Assembly: GCA_017519405.1 (NCBI GenBank)
Contig: JAFWSH010000029.1
Span: 1 to 64,000, forward strand
DNA length: 64,000 nt
Direction: 5' to 3'
DNA from: Clostridia bacterium
Lineage (GTDB): Bacteria; Bacillota; Clostridia; Christensenellales; Aristaeellaceae
The notes below the pieces were generated by a model. It saw only the letters and a list, made by a program, of their open reading frames with translations, searched no databases and was not told the origin of the DNA. Below are positions 1-8,260 of the stretch, piece by piece (position 1 is the stretch's first letter; each line of letters opens with the position of its first letter). A program made the position numbers and the translations under genes.

Positions 1-533
1 AGGTCTCTCCCGATCACCCCGCCCTGGCCGTTGCGGACGGCGTGCTGTTCACCAAGGCTGACCAGCGGCTGGTGTGCTATCCCTGTGCCTTCACGGCGGA
101 AAGCTATATCATTCCACAGGGCATCAAAGCCATTGGGGACTGGGCGTTCTCCTTCTGCGACAACCTGACCTCCATCACCATCCCCGACAGCGTCACCGCC
201 ATCGGGGACTGGGCGTTCTTCAGCTGCTCCAACCTGACCTCCGTCACCATCCCCGACAGCGTCACATCCATCGGGAACAGCGTGTTCTACGACTGCTCCA
301 GCCTGACCTCCGTCACCATCTCCGACAGCGTCACATCCATCGGGGACAACGCGTTCCTTGGTTGCAACAACCTGACCTCCATCACCATCCCCGACAGCGT
401 CACATTCATCGGGGACAGCGCCTTCGCCGAATGCCCCACAACCCTCACCCTCACCGTCCCCCGAAACAGCTACGCCGAGCAGTACTGCCGGGACAACGGC
501 CTGAAATACACCTGCACCGATGCCCCGGACTGA
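1..533 (+). CDS. BspA-like leucine-rich-repeat surface protein, 3' part only
   Basis: The reading frame is open from base 3 and enters the window already inside the gene, so the start is missing. The visible 176 residues contain tandem 23-residue LRR_5 repeats of the type SVTSIGxxAFxxCxxLTSITIPD, then a capping segment with the motif PRNSYAEQYC. The protein is almost the same as the C-terminal half of the LRR protein at 39901-41439, including the junction VSPDHPALAV. It stops at TGA after APD, about four residues earlier than its paralogue. BspA-type LRR proteins are usually exported and bind host or matrix ligands; a role here is inferred only from the family. A terminator homologous to that of the paralogue follows. 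Confidence 0.9.
   Translation, partial: VSPDHPALAVADGVLFTKADQRLVCYPCAFTAESYIIPQGIKAIGDWAFSFCDNLTSITIPDSVTAIGDWAFFSCSNLTSVTIPDSVTSIGNSVFYDCSSLTSVTISDSVTSIGDNAFLGCNNLTSITIPDSVTFIGDSAFAECPTTLTLTVPRNSYAEQYCRDNGLKYTCTDAPD
151..430 (+). repeat. Tandem 69-bp LRR-coding repeats
   Basis: Four consecutive 69-bp units, each coding one 23-residue LRR_5 repeat, with the conserved core CCCGACAGCGTCACATCCAT. The units are similar enough at the DNA level to recombine with one another and with those at 40760-41330. Confidence 0.8.
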
Positions 534-566
534 CGCGGCTATCCCCATCGTATCCCGCCACCCCCC

Positions 567-594
567 GGCGCCCGCCCCCGCCGGGTGCTTTTTT
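567..594 (+). terminator. Rho-independent terminator of the first LRR gene
   Basis: GCGCCCG-type stem with a C-rich loop, closed by GCCGGGTGC and followed by TTTTTT. It is homologous in sequence to the terminator at 41462-41489, so the duplication between the two LRR genes reaches past the stop codon. Confidence 0.75.
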
Positions 595-665
595 CGACCC
601 CCACTCCCCGCAGCACCGACATCCCCAAAGGCCCCCCGTTTTTCAGGGGAGGCACTGCGCCACTG

Positions 666-720
666 AACCCCTTGTCTCCCCTGAAAGGGGAGATGTCCCC
701 GCAGGGACAGAGGGGTTTTT
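666..720. repeat. Hairpin-rich intergenic repeat, family B (copy 1)
   Basis: A 55-bp element with an outer inverted repeat (AACCCCT / AGGGGTT) enclosing two hairpins, CTCCCCT-GAA-AGGGGAG and TGTCCC-CGCA-GGGACA, so it can fold as a three-way junction on either strand. The same 55 bases occur without a mismatch, but inverted, at 41630-41684. Confidence 0.8.
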
Positions 721-962
721 CGTGTGCTCCACAAAACACAAATTCTATCACTATCCACCCAGAACAAACACAGAAAAAAGACAGTACAAACACCATATAA
801 AATCAATTAAATACAGACAAAATAAACGAATTCTATACAACAAAATGATATATACAGATGGTAATGCGGAATTCAGAGAAAGAGCCGGGGACGAGAAACC
901 CCATATGGAAAGGGGAAAAATGACAGAATCATGACATTATGAAGATTCATCATAAGGTGGGA
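721..962. other. AT-rich gene-free spacer
   Basis: About 240 bases of strikingly A-rich DNA lie between the family B repeat and the toxin-antitoxin promoter. I see no ORF with a ribosome site and no homology to the neighbouring genes. The base composition is unlike the rest of the window, apart from the gene at 41752-42861, which also sits just beyond an LRR gene and a family B repeat. It is probably acquired DNA. Confidence 0.6.
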
Positions 963-1024
963 ATTCTGCTTGACAACAGGCAGAATATGGAGTAGGATAA
1001 AGCAGGAATAAAGGCAGAATATCG
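963..1024 (+). promoter_or_regulatory. Promoter and probable autoregulatory operator of the toxin-antitoxin operon
   Basis: TTGACA at 970-975, a 17-bp spacer and TAGGAT at 993-998 form a good sigma-A promoter. The -35 box lies inside an inverted repeat, ATTCTGC at 963-969 and GCAGAAT at 980-986. A third copy, GCAGAAT, lies at 1014-1020 as part of a longer direct repeat with 979-990. Phd/YefM-type antitoxins normally bind such palindromes to repress their own operon; binding here is inferred. Confidence 0.7.
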
Positions 1025-1042
1025 GTGAAAGGGGGGCTTGCC

Positions 1043-1321
1043 ATGATGGTCATCCGGCCATCCACGGCGCTGCGGAACGAGTATGCAGAGATCTCGCGCC
1101 TGTGCCGGGAACGTGGCGAGCCCGTGTTCATCACCCGCAACGGGGAGGGGGACCTGGTGGTGCAGAGCCTGGCCGCCTTCAACCTGCGGGAGGCCAGCCT
1201 GGACCTGCGGGAGCGGCTGCTGGAGGCGGAGGAACAGCTGGCGGCCGGCGACAGGCCCATGTCCCTGGCGGAGGCGGAGGAGAAATGGAGGGTGACCGTC
1301 GATGGCATCACGGGCCGTTGA
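1043..1321 (+). CDS. Type II antitoxin, Phd/YefM family
   Basis: This 92-residue protein starts MMVIRPSTALRNEYAEISRL, the N-terminal DNA-binding fold of Phd/YefM antitoxins, and continues with the typical segment PVFITRNGEGDLVVQSLAAF and a charged C-terminal helix expected to wrap the toxin. I chose the ATG at 1043 because AGGGGGG lies just upstream; an in-frame GTG at 1025 has no ribosome site. Its last 20 bases overlap the toxin gene, so the two are translationally coupled. The antitoxin is expected to neutralise the toxin and repress the operon through the palindromes at 963-1024. Confidence 0.88.
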   Translation: MMVIRPSTALRNEYAEISRLCRERGEPVFITRNGEGDLVVQSLAAFNLREASLDLRERLLEAEEQLAAGDRPMSLAEAEEKWRVTVDGITGR

Positions 1322-1580
1322 GGTAACGCCCCTGGCCTGGGAGGACATCAACCGGGCCCTGGTCCAGGCGGAGGCGGAGCGTCCCGGCGGGGGCGAGGCC
1401 CTGCTGCGGGAGATCCTGCAGGCGGGACGGGATGCCGCCCGGGACCCGTCCGGCGGGCGGCCCTTCACGGCGCCGGGGCGGATTCCCCGGGCCTACCGGT
1501 GCCTGAACCTGGCGTCCTGGCGGATCTTCTGCCGGGTGACAGAGGACAGGCTGCTGATGGTGCGCTGTCTGCGCAGCTGA
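1302..1580 (+). CDS. Type II toxin, RelE/ParE family
   Basis: A 92-residue protein of the RelE/ParE fold. It has an N-terminal VTPLAWEDINRAL helix, a central region rich in basic and glycine residues, and a C-terminal strand pair around RAYRCLNLASWRIFCRVTED and LLMVRCLRS. The ATG lies inside the antitoxin gene behind GGAGGGTG. RelE members cut mRNA on the ribosome and ParE members inhibit gyrase; the sequence alone does not say which applies. The pair stands alone, next to an AT-rich spacer, as expected for a mobile module. Confidence 0.82.
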   Translation: MASRAVEVTPLAWEDINRALVQAEAERPGGGEALLREILQAGRDAARDPSGGRPFTAPGRIPRAYRCLNLASWRIFCRVTEDRLLMVRCLRS

Positions 1581-1718
1581 GGGCGGGGAAGATTTACAAA
1601 GATTGCGGAAAGCACCGGGGCGGCGGCAACGTCAATCAGAGGGCGGCCTTCCGGGGGCAAGCAATCAAATTGTAACGGAATGGTAAGGAATCTGTCAGGG
1701 CTTGCGGAAGCCGCCGCA

Positions 1719-1747
1719 TGGACAAAGCCCGGCGGTTGTGGTAAAAT
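1719..1747 (+). promoter_or_regulatory. Promoter of the glycosyltransferase pair
   Basis: TGGACA at 1719-1724, a 17-bp spacer and TAAAAT at 1742-1747. A palindrome sits just downstream at the likely transcription start. Confidence 0.65.
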
Positions 1748-1753
1748 GCTAAC

Positions 1754-1766
1754 GGCAGAATCTGCC
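1754..1766. promoter_or_regulatory. Palindrome GGCAGA-A-TCTGCC, candidate operator
   Basis: A perfect 6-bp inverted repeat around one base, placed 6 bases after the -10 box of the glycosyltransferase promoter. Its half-site contains GCAGAAT, the same heptamer found three times in the toxin-antitoxin control region about 750 bases upstream. Confidence 0.5.
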
Positions 1767-1783
1767 CTGGGAGGGAATGGCCG

Positions 1784-2962
1784 ATGCAGAGCGAGGGATG
1801 GACCCATCCACCGGAGGCGCTGATGGGGACGCCCTGGATCCGGGGAGACACGGCCCTGGGAGACGTGGTCCGGTGGTTCTCCGCCACGGTGGAGGAAAAC
1901 CTGGCCAGCCCCCTGTGGCGAGAGCGCTACGCCCCGCTGGTGGCGGCAGAGCAGGCCGCGGCAGCCGGGGAAAAACACCCCTTCCTGACGGTGGTGATGC
2001 GCACCCAGCTCACCCGGGAGGACGCGCTGACGGAGGCGCTCCTCTCCCTGATGGCCCAGAGCGATCCGGACTTCGAGGTGGTGCTGATCCCCCACCGGGT
2101 GACCGGGGAGACCCGGGCCCGGGTGGAGGCGATCGTGGCCGGCTTCCCGGCGGACTTCGCCGGACGGGTGCGGGTGCTGCCCCTGGAGGAGGGGAACCGC
2201 ACGGCGCCCCTGAACTACGGCTTTGCCCGGAGCCGGGGGGACTACATCGCGGTGCTGGACGACGACGACGTGGTGATGGAGCACTGGGTGGAGGAATTCC
2301 ACCGGGCGGCGGAGGCCCATCCGGGCACCGTGGCCCACTGCCAGGCGGTGAACCAGGACTGGCGGTCCCAGACGGACCGGACGGGACAAAAAGCCCTGGC
2401 AGCCATGAGCGCGCCCCGGGCGGTGTACTGCCAGCCCTTCTCGGCCTTTGTGGAGCTGCGGGTGAACCGGTGTCCGGTCTTCACCCTGGCCTTTCCGGCC
2501 TGGGCCTTCCGGGAGCTGGGCTTCCTCTTCGACGAGGCCCTGACCACCACGGAGGACTGGGACTACCTGCGGCGGGTGACGGCGGTGTGCGGCGTCACGG
2601 ACATCCCGCGGGTGGGGGGCATCTACCGGCTGTGGCAGAGCGGCACCACCTCCCACACCCAGCACCGGGAGAAGGAGTGGCAGCGCAACGAGCGCTACAT
2701 CAACCGGGAGGAGCGCCGCTATCCGGTGATCCTGCGCCGGAGCCAGCACCGGGAGGCGGAACACCTGGGCCGCCTGGTGGAGCTGGGGATCCGGGACGAG
2801 GAGGAGACCCGGCGCCTGGAGCGTTCCAGCGGCACCATCGAGGACCTGCAGTCCATCATCGCCGCCCAGAAGGAGACCATCTTCGCCCTGGAGGGCAAGG
2901 GGTTCCGGGGCCGCTTCCTGCGGATGCTGAAGCTGGTATGGCACCGGCTGCGGGGGAAGTGA
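1784..2962 (+). CDS. Family 2 glycosyltransferase (GT-A fold)
   Basis: This 392-residue protein has a GT2 core beginning near residue 67 (HPFLTVVMRT), with ALLSLMAQS helix, NYGFARSRGDYIAVLDDDD and the metal/nucleotide-sugar binding aspartates at about 159-162. A second conserved block, TTEDWDYLRRV, follows near residue 260. About 65 residues precede the core, and a charged helical tail follows (IEDLQSIIAAQKETIF). No membrane segment is visible. It should transfer a sugar from a nucleotide donor, probably to a cell-wall polysaccharide or glycoprotein; the acceptor is unknown. Start: ATG at 1784 behind GGGAGGG. It forms an operon with the next gene. Confidence 0.88.
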   Translation: MQSEGWTHPPEALMGTPWIRGDTALGDVVRWFSATVEENLASPLWRERYAPLVAAEQAAAAGEKHPFLTVVMRTQLTREDALTEALLSLMAQSDPDFEVVLIPHRVTGETRARVEAIVAGFPADFAGRVRVLPLEEGNRTAPLNYGFARSRGDYIAVLDDDDVVMEHWVEEFHRAAEAHPGTVAHCQAVNQDWRSQTDRTGQKALAAMSAPRAVYCQPFSAFVELRVNRCPVFTLAFPAWAFRELGFLFDEALTTTEDWDYLRRVTAVCGVTDIPRVGGIYRLWQSGTTSHTQHREKEWQRNERYINREERRYPVILRRSQHREAEHLGRLVELGIRDEEETRRLERSSGTIEDLQSIIAAQKETIFALEGKGFRGRFLRMLKLVWHRLRGK

Positions 2963-2993
2963 CCCGGGGACGGAGGACATGAAGGAGGAGGCG

Positions 2994-3893
2994 ATGGGAC
3001 CCATGGTTCGGATTCAGGCCCAGGCGGTGCTGTATCACAACGACCTGGGCTCCATCCGGCAGACCCTCAGGGCCGTGGCCAACGCGGCGCGGTATGCCCG
3101 GGAGCAGCGGGGGCTGGAGATCGCGGTCTCCATGGCCTACGGGGACTCCGGGGAGACGCCCCTGCCGGACGAGCAGGAGCTGGAACTGTGGCGGGAGATC
3201 GCCGGGGACATGCCGGTGAGCTACCGGCACTTCGGCTTCAACGCGGGGTCGGCCCACGGGCAGAACCTGCTGGCGGAGGGCTTTGACGGGGACTATGTGC
3301 TGATCATGAACCCGGACGTGAAGCCCTGCCCGGACTTCTTCCACCAGATGCTGCAGCCCTTCGGGGACGAGAAAGTGGCGGCGGTGGAGGCCCGGCAGTG
3401 CCCGGTGGAGCACCACAAGGACTACGACCCGGCCACGGGGCGGACGGACTGGTGCACCGGGGCCTGCACCATGATCCGGAACCGGGTGTTCCGGGAGGTG
3501 GGGGGCTTCGACTGGAAGACCTTCTTCCTCTACTGCGACGACGTGGACCTCTCCTGGCGGATGAAGCTGGCGGGCTACACCCTGGTCTACCAGCCCCACG
3601 CCATGGTGTACCACGCCAAGGAGCTCTCCGGGGAGGGCGGCTGGATGCCCACCCGGGCGGAGATGGTCTACTCGGCGGAGGCGGCCCTGCTCATGGCCTG
3701 GAAATGGGGCGACGACAAGCGGCTGGGACAGCTGCTGGAGCGCTTCAAGCGGGGCGGGGAGGCCGAGAAGCTGGCCCTGCAGAGCTACCGGAAACGGAAG
3801 CGGGAGGGCACCCTGCCGGAGAAGATCCGCGCGGACCGGCGCGTGGCCACCTTCACAGGCAACTACTACGGAAAAAACCGGTTCACCTACTGA
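2994..3893 (+). CDS. Family 2 glycosyltransferase, rhamnosyltransferase-like
   Basis: A GT2 protein of about 299 residues. It carries the block GFNAGSAHGQNLLAEG, the DXD-like NPDVKPCPD, and the acceptor-side motif GACTMIRNRVFREVGGFD followed by FLYCDDVDLSWRMK, which is typical of WbbL-like rhamnosyl and galactofuranosyl transferases. The ATG at 2994 is preferred because AAGGAGG ends five bases before it; ATGs at 2979 and 3003 are also possible. It begins about 30 bases after the previous glycosyltransferase and probably acts on the same polysaccharide. The donor sugar cannot be told from the sequence. Confidence 0.87.
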   Translation: MGPMVRIQAQAVLYHNDLGSIRQTLRAVANAARYAREQRGLEIAVSMAYGDSGETPLPDEQELELWREIAGDMPVSYRHFGFNAGSAHGQNLLAEGFDGDYVLIMNPDVKPCPDFFHQMLQPFGDEKVAAVEARQCPVEHHKDYDPATGRTDWCTGACTMIRNRVFREVGGFDWKTFFLYCDDVDLSWRMKLAGYTLVYQPHAMVYHAKELSGEGGWMPTRAEMVYSAEAALLMAWKWGDDKRLGQLLERFKRGGEAEKLALQSYRKRKREGTLPEKIRADRRVATFTGNYYGKNRFTY

Positions 3894-3922
3894 TCCGACA
3901 GGCGGACGAAGGCAGACAAAGA

Positions 3923-4001
3923 AAACGACCCAACGCGAAACGGCACGGGAGCACCCCACACCGCGACAAACGACCCAACGCGAAACGGCACGGGAGCACC
4001 C
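3923..4001. repeat. 34-bp direct repeat, two copies
   Basis: The same 34 bases (beginning AAACGACCCAACGCGAAACG) occur at 3923-3956 and 3968-4001, an offset of 45. They lie in the spacer between the glycosyltransferases and the large surface protein. Function is unknown; it may be a slipped duplication or a binding site. Confidence 0.75.
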
Positions 4002-4087
4002 GCCGCCACGTCGCCCAAGTCCGTCGGAAGTGAAAAAAGGCTAAACGGGGCTTGGCCCTTGCAGCAAATAAAGATGGAGGTCAGACC

Positions 4088-7000
4088 ATGAAAAACGCTT
4101 TGAGAAAGATGCTGGCGCTTCTTCTTGCATTCGGCATGGCATTTTCTGTGTCCATTCCCGTGTACGCGGAAGACGTTGCGCCCGAGACAGCGGAAGCTGT
4201 CGTCGTGGAGGCCGCAGAGCCCGCGGCGGAGGCCGATGCGCCTGCTGCGGAGCCTGTTGTGGCGGCCGAGCCTGAGGTAGAGGCCGAGCCCGCGGCGGAG
4301 CCCGCGGCTGAGCCCGCGGCCGAGGCCGAGGTCGAGGTCACCGAGCCTGCGGCGGAGCCCGAGGCTGAGGTAGAGGTCGAGGTCACCGAGCCCGCGGCTG
4401 AGCCCGAGGCTGAGGCCGAGGTCGAGGTTGCCGAGCCCGCGGCGGAGCCCGAGGCCGAGGCTGAGGTCGAGGTTACCGAGCCCGCGGCCGAGCCCGAAGC
4501 CGAGGTTGAGGCGGAAGCCGAGCCCGAGGTGACGGAGGAAGCGGCCCCGGTGATCGACACCACCAAGCCCGCCTCCGAGAGCCCCGACTTCACCCAGGGC
4601 TATGCCGAGGTCTACGGCACCGCCAAGGTCTATGACAAGGCCGAGGGCGGCGAGGAGATCGCCACGGTGGAGGGCGTGGTCCTGGTGAAGGGCCGCGTCA
4701 ACGCCGGCGAGGCCAACGACATGCTGGCCATCGAGGAGGGCTGGATCTCCGCCAAGGCTGCCCGCCCCATGAGCGACGCCGAGGTGAGCGCCTACAAGCG
4801 CGCCCTGGCCGCCGAGGCCGCTGCGGCTGAGGAAGCCGTGGAAGCCGAGGAGCCCGTGGCTGAGGAGCCTGTGGCCGAGGAGCCCGTGGAAGTGGAAGTC
4901 CCCGTGGAAGTGGAAGTCCCCGTGGAAGTGGAGATCCCCGTGGAAGTGACCATCCCCGAGGTGGAGGCCACCGGCTATGAGGTGACCGGGGACGAGAGCG
5001 GCTATCAGACCCCCGTCACCGACGAGCTGGCCGGCGACGTGGTGCTCTCCGACGGCGTCACCACCACCATGACCATCCCGGCGGGCACCGGCGCCAATGC
5101 CAAGGCCTACGCCAACTTCACCATGAGCCAGTCCGGCATGCTGACCATCACCTTCAAGGCGGTGGGCAACTCCCACGGCAACCTGAACGTGATCGTGAAG
5201 TCCGCCAACTACAACGATACCAAGATCTGGGGCATCAACTGGACCAAGGATCTGGGCACCGTGAACTGCACGGACTTCGTGGACGCGGGCACCTATGAGA
5301 TCATCGTGGAGAAGGCCGACGCCACCGACGAGGCCACCTACGACATCTCCGCCACCCCCATGGTCTCCCGGGCCGGCGAGGTGGGCGTCCGGAACAACAG
5401 CTACAACAACGCCGGCGTGGTGCCGGTGGATTCCTTGGTGCACTACGGCATCTGGTCCCTGCAGGACTCCCTGCTGAAGAACACCGACTACTACAAGTTC
5501 ACCCTCAGCAGCGCGGGCTGGCTGGAGTTCGACTTCACCAACCTGACCATGAATGACCTGAAGGTGAAGGTGTACGGCGACGACACCATCGAGCGGAACC
5601 TGTCCTACTGGGACTTCACCGCCGACGCCTGCGCCGACAAGAACGAGGCCGTGGCCGTCACCCGCCACTATGCGGGCTGGATGGACGCGGGCGTGTACTA
5701 CTTCCTGGTGAGCAGCGACGTGACGGACTCCGCCCGCGGCCGCTACCAGATGAAGCTGACCCTCAACGCCGTCACCCTGGACGAGCGTGAGCCCAACAAC
5801 ACCTTCAACGAGGCCTACACCTCCAACAACACCCTGAACGTGGTGACCGGCACCGGGATGGGCGGCCTGCTGACCCTGGCCAACCTGCCCAGCAACCAGG
5901 GCTATCCGGACTACTACATGTTCACCCTGCCCATGGAGCAGCGGGTGGACTTCACCGCCAACATCCAGTTCGCGGACGCCAAGGCGGTGGTCTACTCCCG
6001 TGACGGCGTGGAGATCGCCGGCTCCGACTTCTCCGAGACCGGCACCAGCGGCTTCCGGGGCAACCCCTACATGATGGAGAACCGTGGGGTCCGCCTGGAG
6101 GCGGGCACCTACTTCCTGATGATCGGCGCTGACAACGACGGCGACACCGGCCCCTACACCGTGGCGGCCAAGTCCCGCCTCACCGCCTCCGTCCTGGACG
6201 TGAAGCTGGTGAGCGGCAGCATCGAGGCCAGCGGCATGGCCAGCGGCGGCTCCAAGGTGGCCACCAAGCACACCTACAAGTTCTACTGGGATGACCCCGA
6301 CACCGCCACCGACGAGCACGAGCTGATGAAGACCGTGGAGTTCGACGGCAGCAACGGCAAGGCCACCTACTATCCGCCCAAGAGCGGCGACTACACGGTG
6401 GAGTACACCGTCACCGACGGCGAGGATACGGACACCAAGACCTCCAAGCCCGTGAGCGTCACCTCCGAGGAGTTCAAGATCCTGTCCATCGAGGTGGCTG
6501 ACAACGGCAAGGGCCTGCTGACCCTCCACGCCACCTACTCCGGCAACGCGCCCCTGGACGACTCCAACTACACCATCTACATGGGCGGCAACGTGGTGGT
6601 GAGCCAGCGGCTCTACGGCAGCACGGACTTCACCTTCCAGTGCCCCGTCAGCGGCCTGTACTCCATCCAGTTCTCCGGCTACATGGTGGGCAAGGTGAAC
6701 CCGTGGCAGAACGGCTGGACCAACGCGGACGTGTTTGTGCCCGTGACGGACGCTCCCCTGAGCATCGTCACCCTGGGCGCCACCACCGCCGCCACCCGCA
6801 AGATCAACGTGAAGGCGGTCACCGCCGGCGGCAAGGGCCTGACCTCCACCACCTTCACCCTCTTCAAGGCGGACGGCTCCACCGTGGTGGACACCTACAA
6901 GTCCAAGAAGGGCACCTCCCACACCTTCACCGTGAAGGCGGACGGCACCTATAAGCTGCAGTACACCGCCACCGACGGCCACACCACCGCCACCAGCGAG

Positions 7001-8191
7001 ATGGTGGAGGTCACCGTGGACTCCACCAACCCCGCGCCCAAGGTGAATGACGTGAAGATCATCGTGGACAGCCAGGGCAACATGACCCTGTCCGCCCTGG
7101 TGGACAACGCCAGCAACCTCACCGTGAGCCAGTTCGACCTGTACTACTCCAAGGACGGCATCGAGCCCGCCACCATCGTGTCCTACCTGAAGGCCTCGGG
7201 CCAGACCGCCACCACCAAGGTGTACAAGTCCGGCCAGTACTCCGTGAACTACACCGCCGCCAACAAGAAGGGCAGCGACAACATGTGGGGCAATGTCTGG
7301 CTGGAGCTGGACTCCCACTTCGACGGCATCACCATCACGAGCCTGACTGCCACCAGCGCCGCGGACAGCAAGAAGATTGCCGTCACCAGCTCTGTCAGCG
7401 GCAGCCGCAAGACGGTGGCCCTGAACTACTACCTCTACCGCATGACCTCCGACGACCCCAACGTCCCGGCCAAGGGCATGAACGAGGTGGTGGACTACCT
7501 GGAGACCAAGGATTCCGCGAATGTGGAGTTCTATGTCACCACCGGCGGCAAGTACAAGGTGGTGTGCGTGGCGGATGACGGCTACTCCTCCGACACCGTG
7601 GAGAAGGAAGTCACCGTGTCCATCTCCGGCAGCGCTGCCACGGACCTGAAGGTCACCGGCTGCGACGTGACGGTGAACGTGAACACCGTGAGCTTCACCG
7701 GCAAGACCGAGGACGCCCGCGCCCTGACCGAGGCCTCCTTCGTCATCCGGGATGCGGCCACCGGCAACTGGGTCAAGACCCTGGACGCCCGCACCCGCAA
7801 GAACTCCACGAACCTGCCCAACGGCACCTACAGCGTGCAGTTCACCTGCACCGACGGCAAGACCTGGTCCGCCACCGACCCCTGGATTGAGTTCAAGGTG
7901 GGCGAGTCCGACCTGGCCATCGACAGCTCCAGCGCCTCCAAGGGCACGGACGCCAACGGCCTGGCCACCCTGGACTGCACCGCCACCCTGACCCACCAGT
8001 ACGCCATCCAGTACGCGACCTACGACGTGTATGACAGCACCGGCAAGATCGTGTTCTCCTGGAAGTGGCCCGGCACCGGCGCCTTCGACGCCCACAGCTT
8101 CTCCATCGGCGAGAGCACCGATCTGGCCAGCGTGCACATGGTGTTCTTCGACGGCGTGAAGTGGGTGGACGTCTGGCAGGCTGTGTCCTGA
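4088..8191 (+). CDS. Very large secreted protein with acidic stalk, PPC-like and Ig-like repeats
   Basis: A 1367-residue exported protein. Residues 1-27 are a Sec signal ending at VYA. Residues 28-160 are low-complexity Ala/Glu/Pro/Val repeats (EPAAEPEAEVEV). A short SH3-like segment follows around YGTAKVYDKAEGG, then a second acidic tract with VEVPVEVEVPVEVEIPVEV. About 310-710 contains beta-rich units resembling bacterial pre-peptidase C-terminal (PPC) domains (REPNNTFNEA, GYPDYYMFTLP). From about 720 to the end there are several Ig/PKD-like repeats (YTVEYTVTDGEDTDTK, YKLQYTATDGHTTATSE). No catalytic motif and no LPXTG anchor is visible. It is most likely a wall-spanning adhesin or scaffold. 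The ATG at 4088 is chosen because GGAGGT lies just upstream and a signal peptide follows. Confidence 0.85.
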   Translation: MKNALRKMLALLLAFGMAFSVSIPVYAEDVAPETAEAVVVEAAEPAAEADAPAAEPVVAAEPEVEAEPAAEPAAEPAAEAEVEVTEPAAEPEAEVEVEVTEPAAEPEAEAEVEVAEPAAEPEAEAEVEVTEPAAEPEAEVEAEAEPEVTEEAAPVIDTTKPASESPDFTQGYAEVYGTAKVYDKAEGGEEIATVEGVVLVKGRVNAGEANDMLAIEEGWISAKAARPMSDAEVSAYKRALAAEAAAAEEAVEAEEPVAEEPVAEEPVEVEVPVEVEVPVEVEIPVEVTIPEVEATGYEVTGDESGYQTPVTDELAGDVVLSDGVTTTMTIPAGTGANAKAYANFTMSQSGMLTITFKAVGNSHGNLNVIVKSANYNDTKIWGINWTKDLGTVNCTDFVDAGTYEIIVEKADATDEATYDISATPMVSRAGEVGVRNNSYNNAGVVPVDSLVHYGIWSLQDSLLKNTDYYKFTLSSAGWLEFDFTNLTMNDLKVKVYGDDTIERNLSYWDFTADACADKNEAVAVTRHYAGWMDAGVYYFLVSSDVTDSARGRYQMKLTLNAVTLDEREPNNTFNEAYTSNNTLNVVTGTGMGGLLTLANLPSNQGYPDYYMFTLPMEQRVDFTANIQFADAKAVVYSRDGVEIAGSDFSETGTSGFRGNPYMMENRGVRLEAGTYFLMIGADNDGDTGPYTVAAKSRLTASVLDVKLVSGSIEASGMASGGSKVATKHTYKFYWDDPDTATDEHELMKTVEFDGSNGKATYYPPKSGDYTVEYTVTDGEDTDTKTSKPVSVTSEEFKILSIEVADNGKGLLTLHATYSGNAPLDDSNYTIYMGGNVVVSQRLYGSTDFTFQCPVSGLYSIQFSGYMVGKVNPWQNGWTNADVFVPVTDAPLSIVTLGATTAATRKINVKAVTAGGKGLTSTTFTLFKADGSTVVDTYKSKKGTSHTFTVKADGTYKLQYTATDGHTTATSEMVEVTVDSTNPAPKVNDVKIIVDSQGNMTLSALVDNASNLTVSQFDLYYSKDGIEPATIVSYLKASGQTATTKVYKSGQYSVNYTAANKKGSDNMWGNVWLELDSHFDGITITSLTATSAADSKKIAVTSSVSGSRKTVALNYYLYRMTSDDPNVPAKGMNEVVDYLETKDSANVEFYVTTGGKYKVVCVADDGYSSDTVEKEVTVSISGSAATDLKVTGCDVTVNVNTVSFTGKTEDARALTEASFVIRDAATGNWVKTLDARTRKNSTNLPNGTYSVQFTCTDGKTWSATDPWIEFKVGESDLAIDSSSASKGTDANGLATLDCTATLTHQYAIQYATYDVYDSTGKIVFSWKWPGTGAFDAHSFSIGESTDLASVHMVFFDGVKWVDVWQAVS
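4195..4530 (+). repeat. Low-complexity coding repeat (Glu/Ala/Pro/Val stalk)
   Basis: Imperfect units of the kind GAGCCCGCGGCGGAGCCC alternate with GAGGTCGAGGTC. A related 18-bp tandem repeat based on CCCGTGGAAGTGGAAGTC lies at about 4884-4950. Both are prone to slippage, so stalk length probably varies between strains. Confidence 0.75.
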
Positions 8192-8227
8192 TCCCCGGCG
8201 GAACATCCGGAACCCTGAGTACCCCAC

Positions 8228-8254
8228 GGGGGCTGCCGCAAGGCAGCCCCTTTT
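8228..8254 (+). terminator. Terminator of the large surface-protein gene
   Basis: Perfect 9-bp stem GGGGCTGCC / GGCAGCCCC around GCAA, followed by TTTT, 38 bases after the stop codon. Confidence 0.9.
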
Positions 8255-8260
8255 CTGGTG

